Positions 1-10,103 of a stretch of DNA of 29,503 nucleotides are shown here, in pieces. Made by a program: the position numbers and the translations under genes. How positions within the stretch are numbered: the stretch's first letter is position 1; each line of letters begins with the position of its first letter. Origin of the DNA: Ministeria vibrans ATCC 50519 (taxonomy: Eukaryota > Opisthokonta > Filasterea); contig CALSCP010000491.1 in the NCBI GenBank assembly GCA_943704425.1, positions 104,693 to 134,195 on the forward strand, read 5' to 3'. The notes under the pieces were generated by a model. It worked only from the letters and a program-made list of their open reading frames with translations. It was not told the origin of the DNA and did no database searches.

Positions 1-166
1 CGCAAGGATATATACGTGTGAGTACTTGTAACCATATACGCAAGCCTACGACTTGCTTTTCACCACGACATCTACTCACCGACACGCACTGCAACGAAAG
101 CGTTTTTGGGAAGAAGAAATAATAAAATTAATAATCCATTATTTCTCCAGCCAGGGGTAGAACAAA

Positions 167-2233
167 ATGCGCTCAGTTCTCATTCACGTGCTCGCTGTGC
201 TGCTTGTCAGCTCTACTGCATACGCTGTGTGCAACCCAACTTGCGCCAACGGCGGTACTTGCGACTCGTCCTTGTGCGTTTGCTCGTCTGGTAAGATACC
301 CGTAACATAATAATAGTAATAATAATAATAATATAATAATGGCGTACCATTGCGATTACCTCACTGGATAGCGATTGCACTTGTGCTTTTGTTGTAGATC
401 TGGTGACTGTATCATGAATAAATGGGTTGTATTCTTCTTCTTCTAATTATTATTATTATTTTTTATTCTTTTGTTAAATTGATAGCCTTCACCGGTCCAT
501 CTTGTGCGACGATTGTGGATCTGTGCGAGTCGAGCCCATGCAGCAACGGCGGGTCATGTGTTCAGAATGGCACTGAAGCAAGCTGCGACTGTGTCGGGCA
601 TTACACGGGCGACGCATGCGAGAACGATCCGTGCACATCCAGTCCTTGTTTGTATGGTGGCAACTGCACCATCGCCGTGTTCGAAGAGCTGCTGGCCTCG
701 GCTGCGACATTTGCCGTGTTCGGAGGTACTGCGGGCGTGACCAGCTCCGGCGTCAGCACAGTGATCACAGGCAACTTGGGCTCCACCGGTGCTTCCACCC
801 TTGTCACCGGGTTCCATGACACAAACACGGACTGCACCTACACGGAGACGACTCTAAATAAGGGTTTTGTTGACGGTCTTATCTATACTGCTGCACCGCC
901 CCCAACGGCTGGCTGTCAGATCGAGGGCACTACGCAAACACATGCCATTGCAACGGCAGCACGCGGCGATATCCAGACCGCCTTCACCACTCTGGCTGGC
1001 CTGCCCTTTGACGTGTCGCAAGCCCAAAACTTGGGTGGCCTGACGTTGACACCCAACACCTACTCGGCTGCTGCTTCGTCCTTCATCATCGAAGGAGGAG
1101 ATCTTACGCTTGACGCTCTGGGTGACAGCGCTGCAATCTTTGTTTTTCAAATGGCTTCAACGTTGCGCATCGGAGGTCCAGGCGCGGCTGCTCCCCAAAA
1201 CATCATCTTGGCTGGCGGCGCACAGGCAAAGAATATCTTTTGGCAGATTGGTAGCTCTGGTATTATTAACGCAGGCGGTGGTGGCACTGTGTACGGCACG
1301 TTCATTGCCGCGGCTGGAGTAGCAATATCAACCGCTGGTAATGTTGCCTTGGTCACTATCAACGGCCGTGTGCTGTCCACGGATGCATCTGTGACCATGG
1401 TGAACACCGTTATCAATGCCCCATCTGCAACACCTGACACCTTTGAGTGCTCGTGTGCCAGCCCTTTCTATGGCGACCAGTGTGAACTCATTCCCGAGCC
1501 AGCGGTTAATTCGACAAGTTTCACTCGTTGTGTGTAAGCACCCTTAGCAGAACCCATACTACTTTTTATACTGTTATTAATCATTATTCTGTAGGGTGCA
1601 TCTTTACTGCACAGGCGATGTTTCTGCCAAATCTAACAATAATCTGCAGGCGACAACAGGCAGCGATTACGTTCGTACCTCCTGCAAATTGGTACGCGGC
1701 GAGAGATTCTCTTTTTCATTTTTGGATTAGAATTCAATATAATAATAACATCAAAAACAACAACAACAACGACAACAACAACAATAATAATAAGAATAAG
1801 AATAATAAGAATAATAAGAATAATAAGAATAATAAGAATAATAAATTATTCTTATTATTATTCTCATTATTATTATTGTCTTTATTATTATTATTATTGT
1901 CTTCATTATTATTATTTTGTTATTGTTTATTGTCGCTTCTCGTTTATTGCTATTATTCATTAATGATTGATTTCTCTTCGTTTGAATATGTAGCAGAGCT
2001 CCGGGAACACATTTTGCTCGGTGGATCTGCTTGCGCGAGGATCCAACGCAACGGCACCAACTGAAATCATTACTGCCAGTTTTTTCCCGCTCGTACATAT
2101 CGGCGTAGATGAAACGGACGCTTGCACACTTGGCTCCGTGGCTGGTGGGAACAACCTTGTCACAGGCAGTGTTGTCGAGCAGAATTCAGCGTCATGCACT
2201 GTCGTCACAAGCCGCTTTTACCGGGCGGTGTAG
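167..2233 (+). CDS. Secreted EGF-repeat protein with ice-binding-like (DUF3494) domain
   Basis: Exons 167-290, 486-1533, 1595-1691 and 1994-2233 give about 502 residues; phases match (1, 2, 0). The start at 167 gives a clear signal peptide (MRSVLIHVLAVLLVSSTAYA), so the product is secreted or on the surface. EGF-like module 1 (CNPTCANGGTCDSSLCVC...) crosses intron 1 and module 2 follows (about residues 52-86). A third begins DPCTSSPCLYGGNC and is interrupted by about 240 residues with the hallmarks of the DUF3494 ice-binding/adhesion beta-solenoid: AVFGGTAGVTSSG near its start, TLTPNTY, and FWQIGSS..GTVYGTFIA followed by NGRVLSTDASVTM. The EGF then resumes with FECSCASPFYGDQC. The roughly 130-residue Cys-containing tail is unrecognised. 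DUF3494 proteins bind ice or act in adhesion; which applies here cannot be told. The domain call is strong; the last two exons are supported mainly by frame and splice sites. Confidence 0.85.
339..470 (+). repeat. Copy A of a dispersed element, in intron 1 of the EGF/DUF3494 gene
   Basis: It begins ATGGCGTACCATTGCGATTA and runs into TGTATCATnnnTAAATgGGTTG and a TTCTTCTTC/ATT tract. Both ends match the segment at 2481-2695, where the spacer between the two conserved parts is about 75 nt longer. A shorter third match starts at 3052. Identity over the first 35 bases is roughly 30 matches with copy B by eye. No transposase, reverse transcriptase or tRNA-type promoter box is visible. Confidence 0.5.
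1741..1935. repeat. AAT/ATT inverted-repeat tract in intron 3 of the EGF/DUF3494 gene
   Basis: A purine-rich run of AATAATAAG units (about 1786-1845) is followed directly by its near complement, ATTATTCTTATTATT (about 1843-1935). In the pre-mRNA these arms could fold into a long hairpin around AATAAATTATT. It lies wholly inside the intron 1692-1993, which has good GTACGC and TAG ends. A slipped microsatellite is the simplest origin. Confidence 0.7.
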
Positions 2234-2480
2234 GAGCGAAACAAAAAAATCGAAAGGATAATAATTATTCATGACAAAAAAACACCAAAAAAAAACAAAA
2301 ACACCAAAAAAAATAATAATAGAAGAATATTAATAAAAATAATATAAACGTTATTATTATTATTTTTTGGAGGGCGAGTACTTTTTAGCCTTCAGAAGGT
2401 TAGACGAGAGTGAGAAGAAAAAACAAGAAAAACTGAAACAAATTAACCCAGAAAACTATTTTTAAGCCCTCACTGGGGGT

Positions 2481-2695
2481 ATGGCGTACCAATGCGATTG
2501 CCTCACCTGGATAGCGACGACACAACACCCTGACCTGCCACTTTTTTATGTTACCCCTAGCTAGCTAGAGTGAGTTTCGGTTGAGTTTTTGCAAGGATTA
2601 TAAAGGGCCGCAAGGTGTGACTTCGCATGGTGAATGTATCATTTCTAAATTGGTTGGTTGGTTCTTCTTCTTATTACTATTATTATCTCAAGGAC
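2481..2695 (+). repeat. Copy B of the dispersed element
   Basis: It starts ATGGCGTACCAATGCGATTG, preceded by CCCTCACTGGGGGT, and ends in GAATGTATCATTTCTAAATT, GGTTGGTT and a TTCTTCTTCTTATT tract. These match both ends of copy A in intron 1 of the first gene; the middle part is private to copy B. It could be a mobile element end, or a remnant of a duplicated first-gene intron. Confidence 0.5.
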
Positions 2696-2993
2696 GGCAA
2701 GCTGGTCAAAGGCAGTGGGAAAGCGGTTTACAAATAAGTGGTAGGCTCGCCTTTATCTTTCAGAGCCCACAAGTGCCTCCCAAGTGCCTCCCACAAGAGA
2801 CTCCCAACTGCCCACTTTTCTTCATCTTCATTCAGTCGCGACAATGCGTGAGCGCTCCAACCGTCTTGCAGCCGACCAGCCCCCTGCGCATTACAGCCGA
2901 GTACACTACAGCCACCGAGACCTGTCACCGCCGACCACCAGCCCGATTGCTACAACAACGACTTTGACTTGACTCTCTCTGCTGATAGAGACA

Positions 2994-3018
2994 CCCCCCC
3001 CCCCCCCCCCCCCCCCCC
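2994..3018 (+). repeat. Uninterrupted run of 25 C
   Basis: A pure C homopolymer lies in otherwise mixed sequence. It could form an i-motif on this strand and a G-quadruplex on the other. The exact length may be affected by sequencing error. Confidence 0.9.
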
Positions 3019-3051
3019 ATGGTGTCAAAGCCCGAAGCTCCCTCTGAGGGT

Positions 3052-3095
3052 ATGGCGTATTATTGCGATCGTCTCATTAGATTGCAACGACGCCT
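3052..3095 (+). repeat. Copy C (short, diverged) of the dispersed element
   Basis: ATGGCGTATTATTGCGATCG is preceded by CCCTCTGAGGGT, as copy B is preceded by CCCTCACTGGGGGT. The match fades after about 45 bases. Confidence 0.4.
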
Positions 3096-3263
3096 CCTGC
3101 AGAGCACATGCAGCTCTGGTCTACCACTGCTCTCCCATTACCATATAATTCAGTGATATAAAGTGACTGCAGCCCAGCCAGCCACCGCGCAAACAAAGCC
3201 AATAATACGAGAAAACAAAACGAAGCCTTCGAATTTTTGACGGATGAGCCGGTGACCGATCTT

Positions 3264-4370
3264 TTATTCAAATGTATTGTTCAGATCATGGGCCACAACA
3301 GTCGTATTCTTGCAGTCCTGCCATGCCTGCATTCCCGTGTACTTGAGGAAGTTGCAGTACCACTGCATGCCATTCTGCGATGCCTTGTGGATTGTGCGCG
3401 TCTCCACCGAATTGTCAATCGCGAGTGCCTAACAACATCGTACTCAGCAAAATCACAACAGACTATGCGTTGTCATACCTTCTCAAAGGTCATGTTCAAG
3501 AAGCGCATGTAGTACGAGCCAGACATTTCACCTGTGCGTGTGTGTAACACAGTTGAGACAACCAATGAACGCCAAGCGAAACACACAAAGACTCACCGGT
3601 GCGATCCATGCCTGCCTCACAGTGAATGTACACCAAACGGCTCTGGTTGCCCGTCGTCTCCAGCAGACCCCGCAGCGAGTCCATCTTCTTCGGCACCTTG
3701 TCAATCTGCCAAGAGTCCAGCTTCTTGGCCATCTCTACGACAGAGGTCGGGGCGAGTGAGAGCCGCGAGCAAGGCACGTTGTTGCTTCGGTACCTTTACG
3801 AATGGACTCTGCATACGACTCGGGGTTGGTCAGGTCCCCGACAATGGGCCAGTCGTGGTATTCGGCGAGGCTCGGGTGCTCCTCAATCCACTTTTTCTAC
3901 ACCACAGACGGCGGTGAGCACGCAAGCTCTCTTGCCCCCGCAGCGCCTTACCTCGACCTTCTCGTCTTTCAACTCCAGCGGGTTCAAGAAGCTGACGACG
4001 ACAAGAAACATTCTACGGAGGAGAACACGTCAGGCCAAAACACCGGACACTTTGCCAGTCTCGTACGACGCAGGCAGCGCAATGCCAGCCTCCTTCATCG
4101 CAACACTGCGCGCAGAGGACAACAGCTCGCTGTAGGCGAACGTGTGGTTCGACAGAACGGGAAGGTCTCCGCTGCGCAGCAAAAAATAAACGAATGTCAA
4201 TGTTTTGCTTTCACCACAAAAAAGGACACAGAGGACACAGACCGAAATAGATAGTTGGTCATGCCGGTGGAAACGGTGGCATTGTCAATGTAGTGCATCC
4301 GGTCCGGGCTAAACGAGGAGGCGCGCGCCCCAATCGCCAAAACGCAAACAAACGCAACGACTCTCAACAT
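3264..4370 (-). CDS. Secreted protein-tyrosine-phosphatase-like protein
   Basis: Seven exons: 4243-4370, 4049-4171, 3952-4012, 3794-3896, 3597-3734, 3479-3531 and 3264-3428, about 256 residues, phases consistent. The start at 4370 gives a signal peptide (MLRVVAFVCVLAIGARA), so the product probably enters the secretory pathway. The catalytic P-loop is intact: VYIHCEAGMDRTGE is the CX5R signature of Cys-dependent phosphatases, followed by S/T-G. DWPIVGDLTNP upstream lies where the general-acid loop of dual-specificity enzymes is expected. The C-terminus (SQNGMQWYCNFLKYTGMQAW) resembles uncharacterised secreted phosphatase-like proteins known to me from social amoebae. The exon 2 donor (4048, GTCCGG) is the least certain junction. 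The substrate cannot be told; cytosolic signalling is unlikely if the signal peptide works. Confidence 0.85.
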
Positions 4371-4615
4371 GAATAAAACTGACAATTTTAACAAACCGAA
4401 GTTACCTTATGATCTTCTCAGCAAACTCCCCACAGCAGAGTAAACAAAACGGAAACCACTTTACAGTTTACACCAGGCACCAGCGAGCGAGTAGACCACA
4501 ATCGGCAATCCTGATACATTGTCATAATACGGAGACGATGTGGAGACGATGCGTAACTTGACGAACTTCTTTATTTTTATTATTTTACTTAAAATTCACT
4601 CACTTGATTATACAC
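4371..4615. promoter_or_regulatory. Shared intergenic region between two divergent genes
   Basis: The 245 nt separate the starts of the minus-strand phosphatase and the plus-strand SH2 protein, so it must hold both promoters unless they lie in coding sequence. It contains a direct repeat, GGAGACGATGtGGAGACGATG (4530-4550), and an A/T-rich stretch (4568-4595) just before the SH2 gene. No TATA box is clear. Confidence 0.4.
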
Positions 4616-7600
4616 ATGAACGAAGGGAGCACGCAGAGTCTTGTCGACGTGCTCGTGGCTAAGTCGCTTGTGCTGACGGAGACGTGCGGCTCCGCGCTGC
4701 TCAATCGAAGTCGGTGTTCGACTTTTGCCTCTCTTGTCTCCAACAGCGTCACAGCCCTCCGCGCATGCGACCCAGCAACCCTTGACAACGTATCGGCACG
4801 AAGGGTGATCGCAACACTTCTGGAAATTACTGCCTGTGCCGTATTCTATGTGAAAACGGTACTTTGCTTCTCTCTCTCTCTCTGTTGACCTTTTCTTAAC
4901 ACACTCTCAAAGCACTACCACACGACGAGATTACCGGGCGCGGCCATGCTGGACGAGGCCGTGTCGCGTCCCGGCACTGAGTACCTCACGAAAGTGTGGC
5001 AGCGCGTGACAGGGCGTCTGCGCCTCGCCGTCCCCGTCGACCCCGTCCGCTCGGCCGAAGACAAGCTCGCCGACCTCCAGTCCATCCACGAAGCGGTCAT
5101 GCGCGAGATCCACACGCGTGTCTCCGAGATGGGGCACAACAAGGCCGATGTGGCTGCACTTCGGAGGCTCACCAAGGTGGCCGAGGAACAACACACAACA
5201 GTCGTCTTGTCTTACTCCTTGCTTGTGTAGGCCATTGCAAAAGACATCGAAATGTGCCACCAAACCATGAGCGGTGGTGTAGAAGGGACCGAGAAAGGTG
5301 ACGATGAAGAAGAGGAGTACGGGTCGTACGGAGCGGCATTTGTGCTGGACCGCAGTGAGATGGTGGGGCATGGGGCGGAGGCGGCGTTCGCGCCAGAGTC
5401 GTCGTCGCCAGCCGTGCACCGTGCTGTGTACCGTGACATGCACGTTGGCCTGACGCGCGTGCCCACTAAGGGCCGACGAGGCCATCTTTTGTTGGAGTTG
5501 GTCCAATTGTGTCCACTGCGCCACACCAATTTAGTGCCACTGCTGGGCTACGTGAGCAGCCCCGCGGCAGAGTCGGCCTGTGTCGTGAGTGAGTGGGTTC
5601 ATGGCGAACCACTGCGCAACTATTTGCGTTTGCTCACCAATCCACTGCGCTGGCACATTGCGCAGCGCATTGTTTCTGTCATGGTTTATCTACACGCTGC
5701 CTCGCCCGTTCCCATCATCCTGCATAACCTCCACCCGCACAACATTGTGCTGCGTCCATCGTCGTCGTCGTCGTCGGACGACGACTACGAGTTTGATAGC
5801 GACAACGAAGACGCAGCGGGGCAGGGTACGTATAATCGGCTCCCGGGAACTACTGCCCAGACTGCGTCCACTGTCATGGATGTGTTTCTTGCCGTCAACG
5901 TGAATCGTCGCCATATTGGCACGACGCCACTTTACTCTGCGCCCGAGCTGCAGAGCAGCAGTGATCACAGCGGCTCGGCAGCACTGAGCTATGTGACGCC
6001 CGCCGTGGATGTGTTTGCCTTTGGTGCGCTTCTGTGCGAGCTCTATGTGGATCCGAGTCAGGCAGACATGTGGGAGATTGTGCAAGGGCGCAACTTTGCA
6101 ATTGTGCCCGTGGCACTACGCGACGTTGTGAAGCGCTGTCTGGACCCAGACCCGCGCCAACGCCCGACCTTTGCCGATCTGGTGCCCTTCTTTTTGTTCT
6201 CGCACGACCGTCCACTGCCCAAGTCGGTCAGCTATAAGAAGGTGCAGTGGCGCCGCAGCACAAGCAACACCAACTACGACCCGCCTCTGCCGCCCGATCC
6301 ACAGTACTGCGACGTGGACGACGAGCGCAAAAAGGACGCTGGCGGAACCGACGAGGAGCACGAGTACGACACGACCCAGCACCCTTTGCCTCGCCAGTCG
6401 TTTGACAGCACATACAGCGGTAGTGGCGGTGGCGGTGGGGCGGCCAGTGACTCGGGGTCTCTCTTTTACGACCGCCTTGGGAATTATCTGGAGGGCAGTC
6501 GCTCGCAAGCTTTGTTCAGCAGCGACCCAGACCTCTTCATTTCCAGCAAGGATGACCATCACGACAGTTCTGACTCTGTGTCGTTGCCCGTGCGTACCAA
6601 ACTAAAGCCGCCTATGCGACCCGACCACTACAAGGCGTCCAAGTCCAGTAAAAAGCTTGGACGGGGACCGGGCGGACGCCACAGCGTCATCTACGAGAGC
6701 ATCAGCGGCCGTGCACTTGCCTATGCCAGTCCGGATGGACTTTACTACGACAGCCCACCACCGCGCAAACAAGTGTCGTTTGGTACAAGAACACAAAGAC
6801 AAGACGTCATGTTTGTGATGGTGGGGGTTTCTTTTTTTTCTCTCTTCTTTTTCATTTGCACAATTAGGAGACGATGTGATTGTGTCGAAAAGCGAGACGG
6901 TGATGAACACCATGCTGTTTGGTTACGAGAGCGTGGATGTGGACGAGGATGCGTCGTTGACATACGACGTGCCGCAGTATCCGGGCGGGCGCAAGGCGGC
7001 GCGTCGTGCAATGCGCGAGACGTTGCAAACAGTGGCGGACAAGCCGGTGCGCGTCTATGATGTGGGGTTGGGCGTGGATGCACCGCCGAATGCCTATGCG
7101 TATGTTGCACCGGCCAATGATCAGCTGCCGCCACCGCCACTTCCAGCAGATTTTGGCGACGATGCCACCCCTCCTCCGCCTGCCAAGCCTGCGCTGCCGC
7201 CACCATTGAAGCCGGCCAAGCCGCCAGGGAGTGTGATGGAGCGCGATTCAATTGTGATGGCTCTGGGCAAGGAACAACCTGCAGAGCTATCCGCGTTGTT
7301 TGGGGGTGCGATGTTGCGGGAAAACGACGACGAGACGGAAGAAGTGCTGGCACAGCAGCTGGCGGCAGGTGCAGGCGTGCCCGGAAGCACCAAGGACAAG
7401 GCGATCCTGAAAATGATGCCTGAGTTGAGGAAAGGCGGTGCGACGAGCGGAAGCGGGGTGATCCGACAGGAGTCGCTGGCCAAGTACCGGCCAGTGTTGC
7501 CCTATGTCGTGCGCAACGACGACCTCAGTGGCTACCGCTGGTTCCACGGCAAGCTCTCACGCGAGCAGTCCCGCCATTTGCTGCGCTTCAGCGAGCCTGG

Positions 7601-7660
7601 CGCCTTTCTTGTGCGTGTAGGTCGCGGTGATGAGCCCGTTCTCTCCTTAATGATGTAAGA

Positions 7661-7691
<31 letters not shown>

Positions 7692-7991
7692 TAATTAATT
7701 TGTAATTTTTTTTTTGCAGTGACGAAAGTGAGTTGACGCATATGAAGATTGAAGACGGGCCCAAGGGTCTGCACGTGGGACAGAGTACGCGGGTGTTCCA
7801 TTCGGTTCCCGCAATGATTGACGTAAAAGAATAGCGCTCAACAATTGGAATTTGAGTGTGTGATTGATTGATTGATTAATTGTGTTTTTGTGTAGTACTA
7901 CTCGACACATTCGATCTATTCAAATCGCACAACTCATGTGAAGCTTGAGACGCCCGTTGCGCGATCCTTTGGGGGGCGGTTCTTGGTATAA
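4616..7991 (+). CDS. SHK-like protein: helical N-terminus, kinase-like domain, C-terminal SH2
   Basis: Exons 4616-4858, 4913-5176, 5231-6782, 6868-7654, 7720-7822 and 7896-7991 give about 1014 residues. Residues 1-185 are predicted helical and end in an acidic patch. A kinase-like domain follows (about 206-490): an HTNLVPLLGY segment after the alpha-C helix, YSAPE, and DVFAFGALLCELY. Catalytic residues look lost: the HRDLKPEN motif is LHNLHPHN (Asp to Asn), DFG is DVF, and the VAxK lysine appears as VYR. A long Ser/Asp/Tyr-rich linker with PPPPLPADFG and PPPLKPAKPPG leads to an SH2 domain (about 905-1000: WFHGKLSREQSRHLL, then GAFLVRV with the phosphotyrosine-binding Arg). Kinase-then-SH2 is the order of the amoebozoan SHK proteins. 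The likely role is a pTyr-binding scaffold or pseudokinase; an unusual active kinase cannot be excluded. Confidence 0.88.
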
Positions 7992-8715
7992 TGAAGTATC
8001 ATGATGAATTGTATTATCCTCAGTACTTCACAATCCATTGCAAAGCAAGACGATGCGCGACTCGTCTCTCGACTTTAGCTCATGACGGGAGAGCACGCGG
8101 CCGCACGGGAAATGGTCCGCCCTGGCTTCGCCCGCGAGACAAACACCGCTCTCCGTGTAATGTGGCTGCTGCCGTCGTTGGGGTCACCCGGGAAAACCCT
8201 CTCACCCACACGTGGTTCAGTGACGTAATTCTCTCTCAGGGAGACCCTCAGGAGGCCGCCCAGGGACCGCCTAAGTCGCTTATCTGTCTCAGCGCCTAGA
8301 GGATTGCTCTATTGCTCTCTCGCTACTGCTATCCGCCACTCGCACGTCTGTCGCCGTCCCGCCGACCCGTCGCGGGCTTCCGGGAGCTCTTTATGATCCA
8401 TGAGTTCCTCGGTGCACCACTGAGACTGAGCTGAGACCACAAACCTCACAATGACCCGCGCCACATGCACCGGCGAGGCACCTGTGAGGCACCCGCTGCA
8501 TCCCTGCCATTCTGCCACCGTGGTGTCCCGATGACCCGATGACCAATCACTATTTATTCACTGGCCACCGTCATGCCTGAGGCGCGTCAAGGATTATTAT
8601 GATGATTATATTATTATCCTTCCTCTTCCTTCTTATTTTGAGTAAACTTTTGTCCTCGGAACAATGAGAACACAACGAGTTGATATGAATGAAACATTTT
8701 TTTTGCAAGTCCAGG
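7992..8715. other. GC-rich intergenic stretch without a recognisable gene
   Basis: After a short AT-rich tail, 8040-8560 is unusually GC-rich for a spacer here and holds pieces such as GGGTCACCCGGGAAAACCC and CAGGGAGACCCTCAGGAGGC that could form local hairpins. Both strands are closed by stops without good splice pairs, and I see no tRNA, 5S or snRNA signature. A structured non-coding RNA or a decayed mobile element is possible. From 8590 the sequence becomes AT-rich, as expected for the RABL2 5' flank. Confidence 0.5.
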
Positions 8716-9653
8716 ATGGAGCCCAGTGCCCCCGCAGGCTCTTCGAATCCGGCTGACTCCGAAGATGTGCTGTCCGTGAAGATCATTTGTGTGGGAGACA
8801 GCGCAGTGGGCAAGTCCAAGATGCTGGAGCGGTAAGCGATGTTTTTGAACGTCATTGCAATTTTAACAATTGACATTGATTAGGTTTCTCATGGACGATT
8901 ATCAACCGCATCAGCTCTCGACGTATGCCCTCACCCTCTTTCAGCACACGACCACCGTGGACGGGGAAAAGGCAAGCGGGTTGGGTCCGTTGGGGAAGGC
9001 TTCATTCCAACATTCCTCTTCCTTTTCTCCCTCCTTCCCCTCTGGCAGGTTCGCGTTGATTTTTGGGACACGGCAGGGCAAGAGCGCTTCAGCAGCATGC
9101 ACCCTTCGTATTACCATCAAGCTCACGCGTGCATCTTAGCGTTTGATTGCACTCGAAAGGTAACTTCGCCGCTTGACTTGTCCCCTTGACAACGCGAGTG
9201 TGCGCGCAGATCACATACAAGAACCTTTCAACATGGTTCAGCGAAATGCGCGGCTATCGACCCCACATCCCTTGCATCTGCGTTGCAAATAAGATTGACG
9301 GTACAATGGGTTGTGGTGTCTGTGAGAGGTCTGTAACAGTCTCACAGTGTTCTTTCGCAGTCGATTATAGTGTCACGCAAAAACAGTTTCAGTTTGCGAA
9401 GAAACATGACATGCCCTTTTACTTTGTATCTGCGTCGGACGGCACGAACATTGTAAAAGTAATGACTATTGGAAAAGATACCAAGGCAAACATGTCAAAA
9501 ATTAAGGGGTCTTCTTAGGTGTTTACCAATGCCATTAAGATGGCCGTTGAGTATAAGAAGCAGAGTCCCGACTTTGTGGATCAAGTCATGGAGCTGCTCT
9601 CGACGACGCCCGATGCAGCTGTCAACAAGGAGGTGGAAGACGACGAGAACTAA
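8716..9653 (+). CDS. RABL2: RABL2 small GTPase (ciliary)
   Basis: Exons 8716-8831, 8884-8971, 9049-9159, 9210-9300, 9361-9458 and 9519-9653 give 212 residues. It has GDSAVGKS (27-34), DTAGQERF (75-82) and NKID (132-135). RABL2-specific stretches are clear: FLMDDYQPHQLSTYALTLF, SMHPSYYHQAHACI, VTQKQFQFAKKHDMPFYFVSA and DGTNIVKVF. As in RABL2, the C-terminus (VEDDEN) lacks prenylatable cysteines. In animals and algae GTP-bound RABL2 is recruited to the ciliary base by CEP19 and licenses entry of the IFT-B complex. Intron 2 is of the GC-AG type (AAG/GCAAGC at 8972). A CEP19 homologue lies at the right end of this window. I am confident of the family. Confidence 0.96.
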
Positions 9654-10103
9654 TGTATTAATTTTGTTATTATTCAGAAAAATAACACACAGATGAGTGA
9701 GACGAGTGTCCTCAAATATCTGTTTGTTTAATACTTCATGTCCATACTTCATGGACTATTGACTATTGAGTGACATGGCAGGTGTTTGGCTGTCTGTTAA
9801 CTCTTTGCGATAAAATGGACCATTGGTGGTCTCAGTGATGTTCCAGTGCCGTTCGTTCTTTCTTCATCCGAAGGAATAGGACAACCTTCGCACAACACGT
9901 CGTCCGTCCTCCCGTGCGCGTTACTGGCCGTCTCTTAGAGTCGTTGTACCCCTTATTCCTTTATCCTTATATCTGAGGTGCTTACCGGCCAAGTGGCTCT
10001 TCTTTTCTTTGGAAGGCAGATCAAATATAATAATAATATAATATCGATTTTTTTTTCTTTTTCTTTTTAGTCGATTTCACAACTTCGCCAAATAATTGCT
10101 AAA
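9654..10103. other. Spacer between RABL2 and the PLAC8-like gene
   Basis: About 450 nt with no gene seen. It has TACTTCATGtcca as a short direct repeat (9732-9755), GACTATT repeated at 9756-9770, and an AT-rich AATAATAATATAATATCG stretch (10026-10045) followed by a T-rich run before the next start. Both neighbours are on the plus strand, so it should contain the 3' end of RABL2 and the promoter of the next gene. Confidence 0.5.

Larger units (their letters stand above)
2234..3263. other. Gene-free spacer of about 1 kb with repeats
   Basis: I see no convincing gene. It holds A/T-rich sequence after the first gene (2240-2460), copy B of the dispersed element (2481-2695), a stretch with CAAGTGCCTCCCA repeated in part (2768-2810), a poly-C tract (2994-3018) and copy C (3052-3095). 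A 42-codon reading frame from ATG at 2844 to TGA at 2972 has no recognisable content and is not called. The right end is the 3' flank of the minus-strand phosphatase gene. Confidence 0.6.

Noticed and set aside
2844-2972. Small open frame starting MRERSNRLAADQ
   Set aside because: Only 42 codons in a repeat-rich spacer, with no recognisable content and no clear partner exons.
3626-4135. 169-codon plus-strand frame
   Set aside because: It is antisense to the phosphatase exons and introns and has no recognisable domain.
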